A stretch of DNA of 64,000 nucleotides from Chondrosia reniformis (lineage: Eukaryota; Porifera; Demospongiae; Chondrillida; Chondrillidae), in contig OX359197.1 of NCBI GenBank assembly GCA_947172415.1, positions 3,162,001 to 3,226,000 on the forward strand, read 5' to 3'. Of this stretch, positions 35,916-47,025 are shown one piece after another; the stretch's first letter is position 1; every line of letters begins with the position of its first letter. A program made the position numbers and the translations under genes. The notes beneath the pieces were generated by a model that was not told the origin of the DNA, did no database searches, and saw nothing but the letters and a program-made list of their open reading frames with translations.

Positions 35916-36173
35916 TCATGACGGGTAAAACTAACAATCAGATAATTTTATTGATTCATGCATGCATCCATGGCATTCACAACACTTAATCCAAAATCAC
36001 TGTTTTTCAACTTTTACTACTCACAACCATGCATTTTATTAAATTATCTACCATATCTAAACATTTTAGAGGATGATACAATCAAAATTTGATTAACTGA
36101 GATAGGGATAACCTCCGAACAAAGGACAAAAGGACCAGTCTTAAAGTGTCCTTCCTTCAGAGGTTCGACTGTA

Positions 36174-36898
36174 GTATACACAACTAGTATATACATCTAG
36201 TACATACAACTACTACTTACAACTAGTATTTACAACTACTACATAAAGCTAGTACTTGCAACTAGTTCATTAAACTGGAACTTCAACTAGTACATAAAAT
36301 TGTTACATTCAATTAGTATATACAACTAGTACTACAACTAGTACATAGAACTAGCACATTCAACTAGTACTACAACTAGTACAAAGAATTAGTACATACA
36401 ACTAGTACACATAACTAGAACATACTAGTACATACAATCAGTACTTTCATCTAGTACATACGACTTGTGCGTACAGCTAATACATATTACTAGAACACAC
36501 ACTTATAACTAGCACATATATATACTACATACTATTACTGCATACACCTATTACATTAAATTAGAACTAAAACTTGTACATAGAACAATTCCATACAACT
36601 AGTACTTACAACAGTTACAAGCAGGTCATATACATAGAAATAAAGCACACAACTACTACATACAACTAGAACCTACAACTAGTAAATATACCTAGTGTAT
36701 ACACCAATTACCCACAACTAGTTCATACAACTAGTACATACAATTAATATATACAACTAGTAAATACAACTGGTATGTACAACTAATATATACAGCTAGT
36801 ATCTAGTATAGAGAATTAGTAACCAGTACATACAACTAGTATATGCACCCAAATAGAACATACAACTAGGTCATACAACTAGTACATACAAGTAGTAA
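36174..36898 (-). repeat. 13-bp minisatellite array, - orientation
   Basis: Same unit; several blocks here recur at 40290-40980 with small changes, e.g. the text around AAACTAGAACTAAAACTTGTAC. Confidence 0.97.
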
Positions 36899-37662
36899 TT
36901 AAAAAGAAATATTAAAAATTTTCTACAAAAATAGTGAAGATGAAGGGATGGTATAAAAAATAGAGAAACAAGAAAGGGATGTTACACAGTGAAGCATTAG
37001 CTGTGCATGAATCATACAACACCCTTGCTTGTAGGATTCATGTATAGCTAATGCTTCACTGTGTAACATCCCTTTCTTGTTTCTCTACTTTTTATACCAT
37101 CCCTACATCTTCACTATTTTTGTAGAAAATTTTTAATATTTCTAGTTTCTGTACTTTTTATGGAGCATGGGCTAGGAATTAGATTCGTATAATTAAAATC
37201 ATTTTGGTTTCGCAATCTTTGACTGATTATGACGTCATTAAAATGGCGACTTTATTGAGGCCTTGACTCTAGGGTCATGAAAACCGCCATGCTCAATAAT
37301 AGCGTTATCGCTCTCGCTTCTACAAAAGAATACAGCTCGGAAAATTTGCAGTAGTTTCGTGTAACAATTAGTCCAAAAGCTTATATAGTTTTTTAGTTAT
37401 GACTGACGAAGAATAAAAAGAAGAAGAAGAAGAATATGAAGAAGACGAAAATGGGAATTTTTAAAGTTTATTATTTCGCCAGTGGGACATATTCGCTTGC
37501 TTTTAAGGTCTATTTAGAGTATGTATATTGTATATTTAGCTATACATAGCCTTGTTTTGTCGATTTTCGGCCTATTTCGGGATTTTCCTCCTATACCAAT
37601 GTATGGGGAAAACGAAAAAAACCGTGTCATCCCTACATAGGGAGTACTACCGTACTCCCTGA
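36899..37662 (-). mobile_element. Fold-back nonautonomous element, copy B
   Basis: The reverse-oriented partner of copy A. The snap-back part lies at 36905-37135, with GTGAAGATGAAGGGATGGTA on one arm and its near-complement on the other. The conserved middle and the terminal hairpin AGGGAGTAC-TACC-GTACTCCCT (37639-37660) follow. In this copy both snap-back arms are better preserved. The hairpin is followed by GATA; a CTGA ending next to a hairpin also recalls a Helitron 3' end, but no matching 5' TC end was established. Confidence 0.75.
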
Positions 37663-39102
37663 TAATTACACACAACTAGTACATACAACTAGTTTATATA
37701 ACTAGCTCATACAACTAGTATATACAACTAGTATATACAACTAGTATCTAGTACATACAACTAGTACCTACCTAGAACCTAATCTAATTAGTACTAGACC
37801 TACAACTATGACATACAACTTGTACATTCAACTAGAACATACAAGTAGCACATTTCAGTAGTACAAACTTACATAACTAGCAGATATAAATAGTTCATAC
37901 AACTAGTATATACAACTAGTATCTAGTACATACAATCAGTACAAATACCTAGTACATGCAATTAGTACATACAACTAGTAAATGCAGAAGGTATCAACTA
38001 CATACAACTAGTACCTACCTAGTACCTAGTACCTAGTATAACTAGTACTAGAACTTACAACTAGTACATACAACTAGTACACACAACTACTACAAATAAC
38101 TAGTACATACAACTACTTAGAACGGGTACATAAAACTAGCATATAGCTAGTACATACAACTTGTACATACAATTGTACATACAACTAGTGCATACAACTA
38201 GTACATACAACTAGTACATTGAAATACTACATAGACCGAGTACATAACCCTAGTAAATAGCTAGCACATACAACTAGTACATACAATTGATACATATCTT
38301 ATAAATACATCTAGACATACAAATACTACATACAATTTGTCCATATAACTACTACATACAACTAGTATAAACAAATAGTACCTAGCTAGTGCCTTGTAAA
38401 ACTAGGACTAGAACCTACAACTGGTTCATACAACTAGTACATAAAACTAGTCACTACAACCGGTACTTACAACTAATTACTAGTCCATTCAACTAGTACA
38501 TACAACTAGTACATACAACTAGAACCTACAACTAGTTAATATAACTAGTATATACAACAATAACACACAACTAGTCTAAACAACTAGTACATACAAGTAG
38601 TACATACAACTATTATATGCAATTAGGACATGCAACTAGTACATACAACGAGTGGATACGACTAGTATTTAAAACTAGTCTATATAACTAGTACACACAA
38701 CTACTACTTATAACTAATACATACACATATAACTAGTACTTATAAATAGTACATACAACAAGTACAGAGTACTGGTAAATACAACTAGTTCTACAACTAA
38801 TAAGTAGAATTAGTACATACGACTAGTACACACACCTAGTACATACAACAAGTACATACAACAGGCACATACAACTAATACATATTACAAGGACATTCAC
38901 ATATAACTAGTACATATAAATAATACATACAACTACAACATACAACTAGTACATAACTTGTACATACAACTAACACATACAACTAGCACATACAACTAGT
39001 ACATAGCTGGTTCATACAACAAGTACCTACAACTAGTAAATATATCTAGTTCTAGTACATACAAATAGTAAATACTACTTGTACATTCAACTAGTACATG
39101 CA
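37663..39102 (-). repeat. 13-bp minisatellite array, - orientation
   Basis: Same unit, with several blocks containing ACCTAGTACCTAGTATAACTAG, the strand-complement of the longer variant. No genes. Confidence 0.97.
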
Positions 39103-39116
39103 ACATGTACAAACAA

Positions 39117-39503
39117 TATGGAAAAAAATTGGGGAACTACAAGATCTAAAGTTGATCTTAAACCATCGATGTCATCATCATTTAACTCTGGGTATTACCC
39201 CTGCCCTACTATTAGTGGGCTGCCACACTTCTGGCTGTACCCTTTATCTGCTGATAAGGAAACCACAGGCTTTTTTGCTTCTGTGAGTCCATATTAGCAG
39301 ACTAGCCACTCAAACTTCCATCGTATGCCACACTGATGAGTCCTAATAAGGACAAAACAGCTGTCTATGGCTTGACCATCTTTTTGAGTGGCTAAGGGGA
39401 AACTCTGGTTCCCATAAAGGGAACTTTGGTTCCGTCCATTAGCTCATTGCGCTCCTGAAGGGACATGAGTGGACGGGGTAAAACCCAGAGTTAAATGATG
39501 ATG
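39117..39503 (+). mobile_element. Short retroposon carrying a hammerhead motif, copy 1
   Basis: A 387-base insertion flanked by the 14-bp direct repeat ACATGTACAAACAA (39103-39116 and 39504-39517). That length is typical of target-primed reverse transcription rather than DNA transposition. A perfect 24-bp inverted repeat, beginning TGTCATCATC, lies at 39170-39193 and 39483-39506. There is no protein-coding capacity. It is best described as a SINE-like or Penelope/retrozyme-derived element; I recognise no tRNA-type promoter. Confidence 0.75.
39303..39394 (+). ncRNA. Hammerhead ribozyme-like motif, copy 1
   Basis: CTGATGA at 39333-39339, then stem II GTCC-TAATAA-GGAC. Next is AAA where the core should be GAA (the conserved G12 is A), then ACAGCTGT, with C at 39365 as the cleavage position. 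Bases 39327-39332 pair with 39366-39371 except one. Further out TAGCCACTCAAA (39303-39314) pairs perfectly with TTTGAGTGGCTA (39383-39394), giving a long type I stem. Stem III is the self-complementary octamer ACAGCTGT, so a dimer would be needed. The G12 change probably abolishes or weakens cleavage. Confidence 0.75.
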
Positions 39504-39723
39504 ACATGTACAAACAAGTACTACATATAACTAATACACACAACTAGTACATACATCTAGTACAAACAACTACTATTTACAACTAGTACATACAACAACT
39601 ACATACAACTGACACTAGCAACTAGTTCATTAAACTACAAATACAACTAGTACATAAAACCATAACATAAAACTAGTACTACAACTAGTACATTCAACTA
39701 GTACATGCAACATGTACAAACCA

Positions 39724-40109
39724 TATGGAAAAAAATTGGGGAACTACAAGATCTAAATTTATCTTAAACCATCGATGTCATCATCATTTAACTCTGGGTA
39801 TTACCCCTGCCCTACTATTAGTGGGCTGCCACACTTCTGGCTGTACCCCTTATCTGCTGATAAGGAAACCACAGGCTTTTTTGCTTCTGTGAGTCCATAT
39901 TAGCAGACTAGCCACTCAAACTTCCATCGTATGCCACACTGATGAGTCCTAATAAGGACAAAACAGCTGTCTATGGCTTGACCATCTTTTTGAGTGGCTA
40001 AGGGGAAACTCTGGTTCCCATAAAGGGAACTTTGGTTCTGTCCATTAGCTCATTGTGCTCCTCAAGGGACATGAGTGGACGGGGTAAAACCCAGAGTTAA
40101 ATGATGATA
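39724..40109 (+). mobile_element. Short retroposon carrying a hammerhead motif, copy 2
   Basis: Second copy created by the tandem duplication, not by a separate insertion, since the same flanks are included. It differs from copy 1 by a one-base loss near 39757 and a few substitutions, one of which breaks the right inverted repeat (ATGATAACA). Confidence 0.8.
39909..40000 (+). ncRNA. Hammerhead ribozyme-like motif, copy 2
   Basis: CTGATGA at 39939-39945 with the same stems I, II and III as copy 1 and the same A in place of G12. The change therefore predates the duplication. Confidence 0.72.
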
Positions 40110-40291
40110 ACATGTACAAACAAGTACTACATATAACTAATACACACAACTAGTACATACATCTAGTACAAACAACTACTATTTACAACTAGTACATACA
40201 ACAACTACATACAACTGACACTAGCAACTAGTTCATTAAACTACAAATACAACTAGTACATAAAACTATAACATAAAACTAGTACTACAAC

Positions 40292-41312
40292 TAGTACATA
40301 GGACTAGCACATACAATTAGGACTACAACTAGTACATAGAATTAGTTCATACAACTAGTACATACAACTAGGACATACCCAGTACATACGATTAGTACAT
40401 TCAACTAGTACATACAACAAGAACCAAGAACGAGTACAAACAACTAGTCCTTACATCTAGTACGCACGACTTGTGCATACAGCTAATACATATTACTAGA
40501 ATATACACATATAACTAGTACATATAAATAGTACATACTACTACTACATACACCTAGTACATTAAACTAGAACTAAAACTTGTACATAGAATTATTACAT
40601 ATAACTAGTACCTACAATAGTTACCAACTGGTCGTACATATAAATAAAGCACCCAACTAGTACATACAACTAGGACAAACAACTAATACGTGCCACTAGT
40701 AGGTACAACCAGTGCAAACAACTAGTTAATAGTACATACAACTAGAACCTACAACTAGTAAATATTCCTAGTGTAAACATCAATTACACACAACTAGTAC
40801 ATACAACTAGTATATACAACTAGTAAATACAACTAGTAAATACAACTAGTACATACAACTAATACATACAGCTAGTATCTAGTATAGAGAACTAGTAGCT
40901 AGTACATACTACTAGTATATGCACCCAACTAGTACATACAACTAGAACATACAAGTAATATTTAAAACAATTACACGCATCTAGTACATACAACTAGTTC
41001 ATATAACTAGCTCATACAACTAGTATATACAACTAGTATCTAGTATATACAACTAGTACCTACCTAGTACCTAATCAAATTAGTACTAGAACCTATAACT
41101 AGTACATACATATTGTACATTCAACTAGTACATACAAGTAGTATATATTAATAGTACATACAAACATAACTAGTAGATATAAATGGTTCACACAACTAGT
41201 ATATACAACTAGTACATACAATTAGTTAGTAGAACATGCAAATATTACAAGCATCAATTATGTACAACTAGTACATACAATTAGAACATACAACTAGTAT
41301 CTAGTACATAGT
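40292..41312 (-). repeat. 13-bp minisatellite array, - orientation
   Basis: Same unit. It ends at a strand switch near 41312, where ATCTAGTACATAGTGG passes into TTTGTACTAGTTGTATTTAC. Confidence 0.96.
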
Positions 41313-44128
41313 GGTTTGTACTAGTTGTATTTACTACTTGTATGTACCATTAATATGTACTAGTTATATGTGTATGTACCCGTTACATGTAGTACTTGTG
41401 TGTACCAGGTATTTGTACTAGTTGTTTCCACTAATTGTATGTATTAGTAGTATGTACTAGTACAAGTTATATTTACTAGTTGTAGGTACTGGTTGTATGT
41501 AGCAGTTGTATGTAGTAGTTGTATGTACTAGCTAGTTGTATGTACTAGTTGTGTATACTAATTGTATGTACTGGTTTGTATTAGTTGTATGTACTAGTTG
41601 TATGTATATGGTAGCTATATGTACAACTTATGTACTAGTTGTATGTACTAATTTATAGTTGTATGTAGTAGCTGTATGTACTAGTTGTGTGTACTAGTTG
41701 AACATTCTAGTACTGGTTGTACTAGGTACTAGGCAGGTACTAGTCGTATGTACTAGTTGTATATCCTAATTTTATGTGTTCCCTACTAGTTGTATGTATT
41801 ACTTGTGTATGCTAGTTAGTCGTATATACTAGTTTAAAGTACAATATATCTGAACTTGTTGTATGTACTAATTGTATGTACTAGTTATAGGTTCTAGTGC
41901 TAGTTATACTAGGTTATAGATAGGTACTAATTGTTTGTACTTGGTGTGTGTAATTGTTGTATGTACTAGTTATATTTACCAGTTGTAGGTTCAGGTTGCA
42001 TGGACTAGCTGTATGTACTATTTATTAGTATTACTTAAAACCATATGCACTAGTTATATGTGGTAATTGTGTGTACTGGCTATATGTACTAGTTGTAAGT
42101 ATTTACTAGTTGTATGTACTAGTTGTATGTACTAGTAGTATGTACCACTTGTAGGTTATAGTACTAGTTATACTATGTTCAAAGTAGGTACTCATTGTAT
42201 GTACTAGTTACTAGTTGAATGTACTAGATGTATGTACTAGTGTCATCTACTAGTTGTGTGTACTAGATCTGTTTAATTGTTGTATGTATAAGTTGTATGT
42301 ATTAATTGTATGTACTAGTTGTAAGTAATCCAAACTATACAGTTCTATGTTTTAGTTATATATACTAGTTATATGTATTAGTTGTATGTACTAGTTGGGT
42401 GTAATTGTTGTATGCACTAGTTGTATGAACAAGTTGTATCTATTAGTTGTATGTACTGGTTGTATATACTAGTTGTATGTACTACTTGTATGCACTATTT
42501 ATAGGTACTAGTTATATGTGTATGACTAGGAATACATACTATTTGTATGTACTACTTTTATGTACTGGTTGTATGTACTGATTGCATGTACTAGTTGTAT
42601 TTACTAGTTGTATGTACTATTGGTATGTCTAGTTGTAGTTACCAGATATGTACCAATTGTATGTACTAGTTGTATGTACTGGTTGTAGGATCTAGTACTA
42701 GTTGTAGTAGGTCCTAGGTAGGTACTAGTTGTATGTACCAGTGTGTGTACTCGTTGTATGTACTAGTTGTAGGTTCTAGTACTAGTCGTACTAGGTACTA
42801 GGTTGGTACTAGTTGTATGTACTAATTGTATATTCTAGTTGTACGTCCAGTTGTATGTACACAGTTTTATGTACTAGTTGTAGGCACTAGTTGTTTGTAC
42901 TAGCTATGTACTTTTTGTATGTACTAGTTGTATGTAACCAGTTGTAATAACTAGTTTTATGTACAGTTGAATGTAGGAGTTGAATATACATTTATATGTA
43001 CTAGCTATATGTGTATATATTATTTATATGCAGTCGTTGTTTGTACTAGTAATATGTATTAGTTGCATGTACTAGTTGTGTGTAACAGTTGGATGAATTA
43101 GTTTTATGTATTAGTAATTAGTTGAATGTATTAGTTGTAAATACTAGATGCATGTTGTAATTGTATTTACTAGGTACTACTTGTATGGTCTAGTTGTATG
43201 AACTAGTTGTATGCTCCAGTTTTATGTACTAGTTGTGTGTACTAGTTGAATGTACTAGATATATGCATTAGTTTAATCTACTAGTTGTATGTACTTGTTC
43301 TGACTAATTGTTGTATGTACTAGTTGTGTGTACTAGTTGTAGGTCCTAATTGTATGCAATAATTGTATGTACTAGTTGTATGTACTAGTTGTAAGTAATC
43401 CAAACTATACAGTTGTATGTTATAGTTGCATATACTAGTTATATGTACAAGTTGTATGTCCTAGTTGTATGTCCTATTTATATATATTAGTTATATGTTT
43501 AAGTACTAGGCATATCTTCTAGTTGAATGTTCTAGTTATATGTACCAGTTGTATATTCTATTTATAGGTTCTAGTTATACGTGTATGTACTAGGTATATG
43601 TACTACTTGCATGTACAAGCTGTTTCTTCTAGTTGTATGTACTGATTGTATGTACTAATTGGATCTACTAATTGTATGTACTAGTTGTGTGTTGTGGTTG
43701 TAGTTACTAGTTGTTTGTATTAGTTGTATGTACCAGTTGTAGGTACTACAAAGTAGTTGAATGTACTAGTTGTAAATACTACTTGTATGTTTTAGTTTTA
43801 TGTACTAGTTGTACTTACTAATTACCAGTTGTATGGTCTAGTTGTATGAACTAGTTGTATGACTAGTTGAATGTACTAGTTGTGTGTACCTGTTTTACGT
43901 ACTAGTTTTATGTACTAGTTGTATACACTAGTTGTATGCACTAGAACATAAAACTAGTACGTAAAAGTAGTAACTAGTAGTACTAGTTGTGTGTTGTATG
44001 GACTAGTTGCACGTACTAATTGTATGTACAATTTAAAAGTACTACTTATATGTGTACGTACTACGTACATGTAGTAGTTGTGTGTACTAGTTATATATAC
44101 TAGTTGTGTGTACGAGTTGTATGTACTT
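41313..44128 (+). repeat. 13-bp minisatellite array, + orientation
   Basis: ACTAGTTGTATGT units with repeated longer variants of the TAGTTATACTAGGTACTAGG type (near 41710, 41890, 42165, 42700 and 42780). A block of about 35 bases near 43942-43977 is flipped to - orientation. Confidence 0.97.
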
Positions 44129-44431
44129 TAGAAACAAAAGCCTTAATGGAGAACCTTGTTACTTCTTGCCTTAGTTTACTAAGGCAAGGAGTATCCGGCT
44201 TGGACAACCCTCAGTCAGTTATGTTTTCCTTTCTTTGGGTTTTTAGCCAGAAGACTCGGCTTTGCCTCCTTCCGGCAGCAGCAGACAGGTGCACGTCGGG
44301 CCAAAGTTGACCGTCATAATAGGAGGGAGTACCTCCATACACAAATCCACCACTACTTTCCAGAGGTCGTTAGGCAAGGACTGGGACAGGACTACTTATC
44401 GTCCAGGCCCCAATCCTTCAACAGATAGATG

Positions 44432-47020
44432 TCACCTCAATATCCTTACAGCCGAGCAGAGAACAGTTCTCTGCATCGCTCTCATCACTTCTACTGCACT
44501 CTTTGACAGCTTTGGAATTCCACTTAGGTCTTCCAAGAGCTTGTCCACTGTCCCCAAAGCACCAATTATCATCGGGACTACCTTAATTCGGTAGCCCCTA
44601 AATTGTTTCCTCATATCAGCAGCCAGCTTCTGGTACTTTTGGAACTTCTCTTGCCATCTTCCATTAATATTACTGTCAGTAGGAACTGACATCTCAATAA
44701 TGAAGATGGACTTACATAGCCGATCCTCAACCACTAAGTCTGGCCTTCTTTCTGTCATTTCATCATCTGTAGGGATTTATCTTTGGGATGGTACATCCTT
44801 CGACTTTTGAGCGTTTTTAAACGCTCAAAAGTCGAAGGATGTACCATCCCAAAGATAAGTTCGACGCAGTTATAATAGAATCCTTATTCTATTATCTGTA
44901 GGGATACTAGGATCCCACAAGATTTTGACAGCCCTATTCTCATAGACTGGTTTTGCTTCTAGTTTGTACCAGGGCTCTTCCTGCTTGAATCCATATTCTT
45001 TCAACAGTCTCCACAACACTATCAGTATTGCCCAGTCATGTCTCTCTTTGTAGAGAGAAAATCCCTTGGGCTCACACATGTTTAGTATGTGTTTGACCGT
45101 TTCCATAGCCTTGCCACATTCTCTGCACATTAGGAGGCTAGAATTCTTCAGAATCATATTTTGGTACCACCTAGTGTGCAGCACATCATCTTGGGCTGCG
45201 AAAATCAGAGCCTCAGTTTGAGGTCTGAGTCTCCCCTCAGATAGCCACACATAAGACTCCCTATTCGTGAGTTGTCTGTGGTATGAGCCCTGGTGAGACT
45301 TTTCGGCTAGGTTACTTTTTAACCTTTCAGTCTGAGCCTCCCGGAGCTCACGTGCCACTCTCCTCCATTCTCTTACACTATTTTGTGAAGGATCTGTCTT
45401 CAGCCACATTTCCGGTTCTAGTTCTATTCCGTGACTTCTCAGTATCAATCTGGCTTCTTTCAAGACAGTCCTCCTCTGCTTTGAGCACTCCAGCCACTTT
45501 TGGTGTTTAACCACAACAGCTATGAGTGGATCATTGGCAGTATGGAGGTATCTTGCCAGATTCACAACAGCCCTGTCGTGATCCAAAGGAAAACTACAGA
45601 GCCCTCTACCACCTTGAGAGCGAGGCAAATTCACTCTTTCAATGGCAGAGTTATAGTGATGACACGGGTACTTTCTCATGATCTTTCTCACCATTCGGTC
45701 CAGTTTTGGAAGCTCACTATGAGTCCACTTCAAAACTGGGTAAGAGTATCTCAATAGAGAGGCACACAACATGTTAGAGGCTTCTGCAGCATTCTTACCA
45801 TTGAGGTGAGAGCCCCAAACTTTGTGGAGTCTCCTCCTCAATTCATTGATCAAGCAAGCTTTGACCTTGCTGTCATCTACCTCAAACAGTTGTTCTAGCC
45901 CTGGGTACTTATAGGTAGTACCTTTTTCAAGGCTCCTTATGGATTCTTCACTGCGTTCAGGGTTGTCTGGGCCAGCCAGAAGTTTTCCCTTTTGTATGTG
46001 AGCTGTTCCACAGTTTCTCACTCCAAACCTCATGCCAATGGCATTTGAGGTTTTCTCCACACATTCCATGGCTTCCCTGAGTTTATCAGGCCCTCCAGCA
46101 TATATCTTAAGGTCATCCATGTACAGCAAGTGTGACATGGTGTTCCTTTCCCCATTATGCCAGAGGGTATATCCCTTGGTTCTGTTAAGAAGTTGGGATA
46201 TGGGAGCTATGGCCAGACAAATGAGGAGTGGCGATAGGGAGTCTCCTTGGAAGAGTCCCCTGTTATATTTAACAGGGGTGCTCCTAACCACCTTCCCCGC
46301 GGTCCTCAACTCAAGCACAGTAGCCCAGTATTTGGAGAAGAGCTCTATAGACCTCCGGATCCAACCTGGGCACTTGATGGTTTTTAGCACCTTCATCACC
46401 CACTTGTAAGGGACTCTGTCATATGCCTTCTCATAATCGATCCATACCACACTAAGTGGCTTGCCCATAATTTTGGCATTTAGACCGATTGATTGATCCA
46501 GCAGTAGACAGTCCACACAGCCCCACCTCCCTTTCCTCATGGCTCGTTGAGCCATAGGTAAAAGATCATTAGTGTAGGTGTAAGTGAGTAATTCTGATGC
46601 AATGTATGCTGTGACAGCCTTGTACATTGTGTTGAGACACGCAATAGGTCGGTAGTTGGCCGCACATTTCGGGTCACCCTTTTTGGGGATGAGTAGAGTG
46701 TGACCCCTTGTAAGCCAGTTTGGGACTGACAGATCTCCGCTCACCACCCTCCGTAGTACATCTGCCAAGGCAGACTGTGCAGAGGGGAGTGCTTTCCACC
46801 AAAAAGTGTGGATGCCATCCGGCCCAGGGGCTGATTAACTTTTTGCCTTTTTCAAGGCTTTCCTCAGTTTGGTCTCATCAATGCTATCGGGACCTTCAGA
46901 GGAGGTTCTACCCACCCTCTTTTTGGTTTCCTTTAGCCATTCTTTCACCCCTGGGTCATCTTTGTTGACCTTACCAACAGTACCTACAATCTTTGTCCAA
47001 AAGTCTCTTACTACCTCAAT
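44432..47020 (-). pseudogene. Reverse transcriptase with restriction-like endonuclease (R4/Dong-like)
   Basis: The frame from 46768 to 44870 is open for 632 codons, and upstream sequence continues it to about 47020 with a TAA at 46835-46837 just before SAPGPDGIHTFWW. RT motifs in order are LIPKKGDPKCAANYRPIACL, VVWIDYEKAYDRVPY, NRGLFQGDSLSPLLI, and the catalytic YMDD in SHLLYMDDLKIYA. A thumb region follows with LPRSQGGRGL, then the knuckle CRECGKAMETVKHIL and NMCEPKGFSLYKERHDW. After the insertion at 44777-44893 the endonuclease continues as TERRPDLVVEDRL and IIEMSVPTDSN to 44432. C-x2-C...H...C followed by RPD...E is the layout of the single-ORF, restriction-like-endonuclease LINEs (R2, R4, Dong), which choose specific targets. 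The N-terminal DNA-binding fingers are lost. Confidence 0.88.
44777..44893. mobile_element. Penelope-type terminal fragment with perfect 40-bp hairpin
   Basis: Inserted in the R4-like element with a 12-bp target duplication ATCTGTAGGGAT (44765-44776, 44894-44905). R4-like copy 2 has the uninterrupted site (about 50601-50612). Arms 44777-44816 and 44819-44858 are perfectly complementary with a 2-base loop. The remaining 35 bases (TTCGACGCAGTTATAATAGA...) match the end of the Penelope-like fragment at 29185-29220, read in reverse complement (CTAACTGCGTAGAACTTATC). Confidence 0.88.
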
Positions 47021-47025
47021 CGATT

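Larger units (their letters stand above)
33215..36171 (+). mobile_element. Two-gene Tigger (pogo/Tc1-mariner) transposon
   Basis: Terminal inverted repeats start CAGTCAAACCTC on the left and, reverse-complemented, CAGTCGAACCTC on the right. TA lies on both sides (33213-33214, 36172-36173), as expected for this superfamily. Length is 2957 bases. It carries a broken Tigger-type DDE transposase on + and, on - in its left part, an intact HIRAN-domain frame. Typical Tigger elements encode only the transposase. The left 560 bases are noncoding with a nested inverted repeat (33645-33720). The right 255 bases after the transposase stop are noncoding. Confidence 0.93.
39078..40291 (+). repeat. 607-bp tandem duplication including the retroposon
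   Basis: The retroposon together with surrounding satellite is present twice head-to-tail, offset by 607 bases (GGGGAACTAC at 39131 and 39738). The flanking text from ACAAGTACTACATATAAC to AAAACTAGTACTACAACTAG is the same after both copies. Differences are few and scattered. Confidence 0.93.
44129..47025 (-). mobile_element. R4/Dong-like non-LTR retrotransposon, copy 1 (5'-truncated)
   Basis: Read on -, it starts inside the reverse transcriptase region at about 47025 and ends with AAGGCTTTTGTTTC against satellite. Two other copies share this 3' end (51247 and 60545). A 117-base Penelope-type insertion (44777-44893) interrupts the endonuclease region. The 3' noncoding region is 44129-44430. 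Confidence 0.85.

Noticed and set aside
37630-37665. Fold-back element as a Helitron
   Set aside because: The hairpin plus CTGA is suggestive, but no 5' TC terminus or A/T insertion pattern could be confirmed in both copies.
45283-46968. Plus-strand frames across the R4-like element, and similar shadows at 50782-51114 and 53574-53867
   Set aside because: They lie opposite the reverse transcriptase frames, which have clear motifs, and show none of their own.
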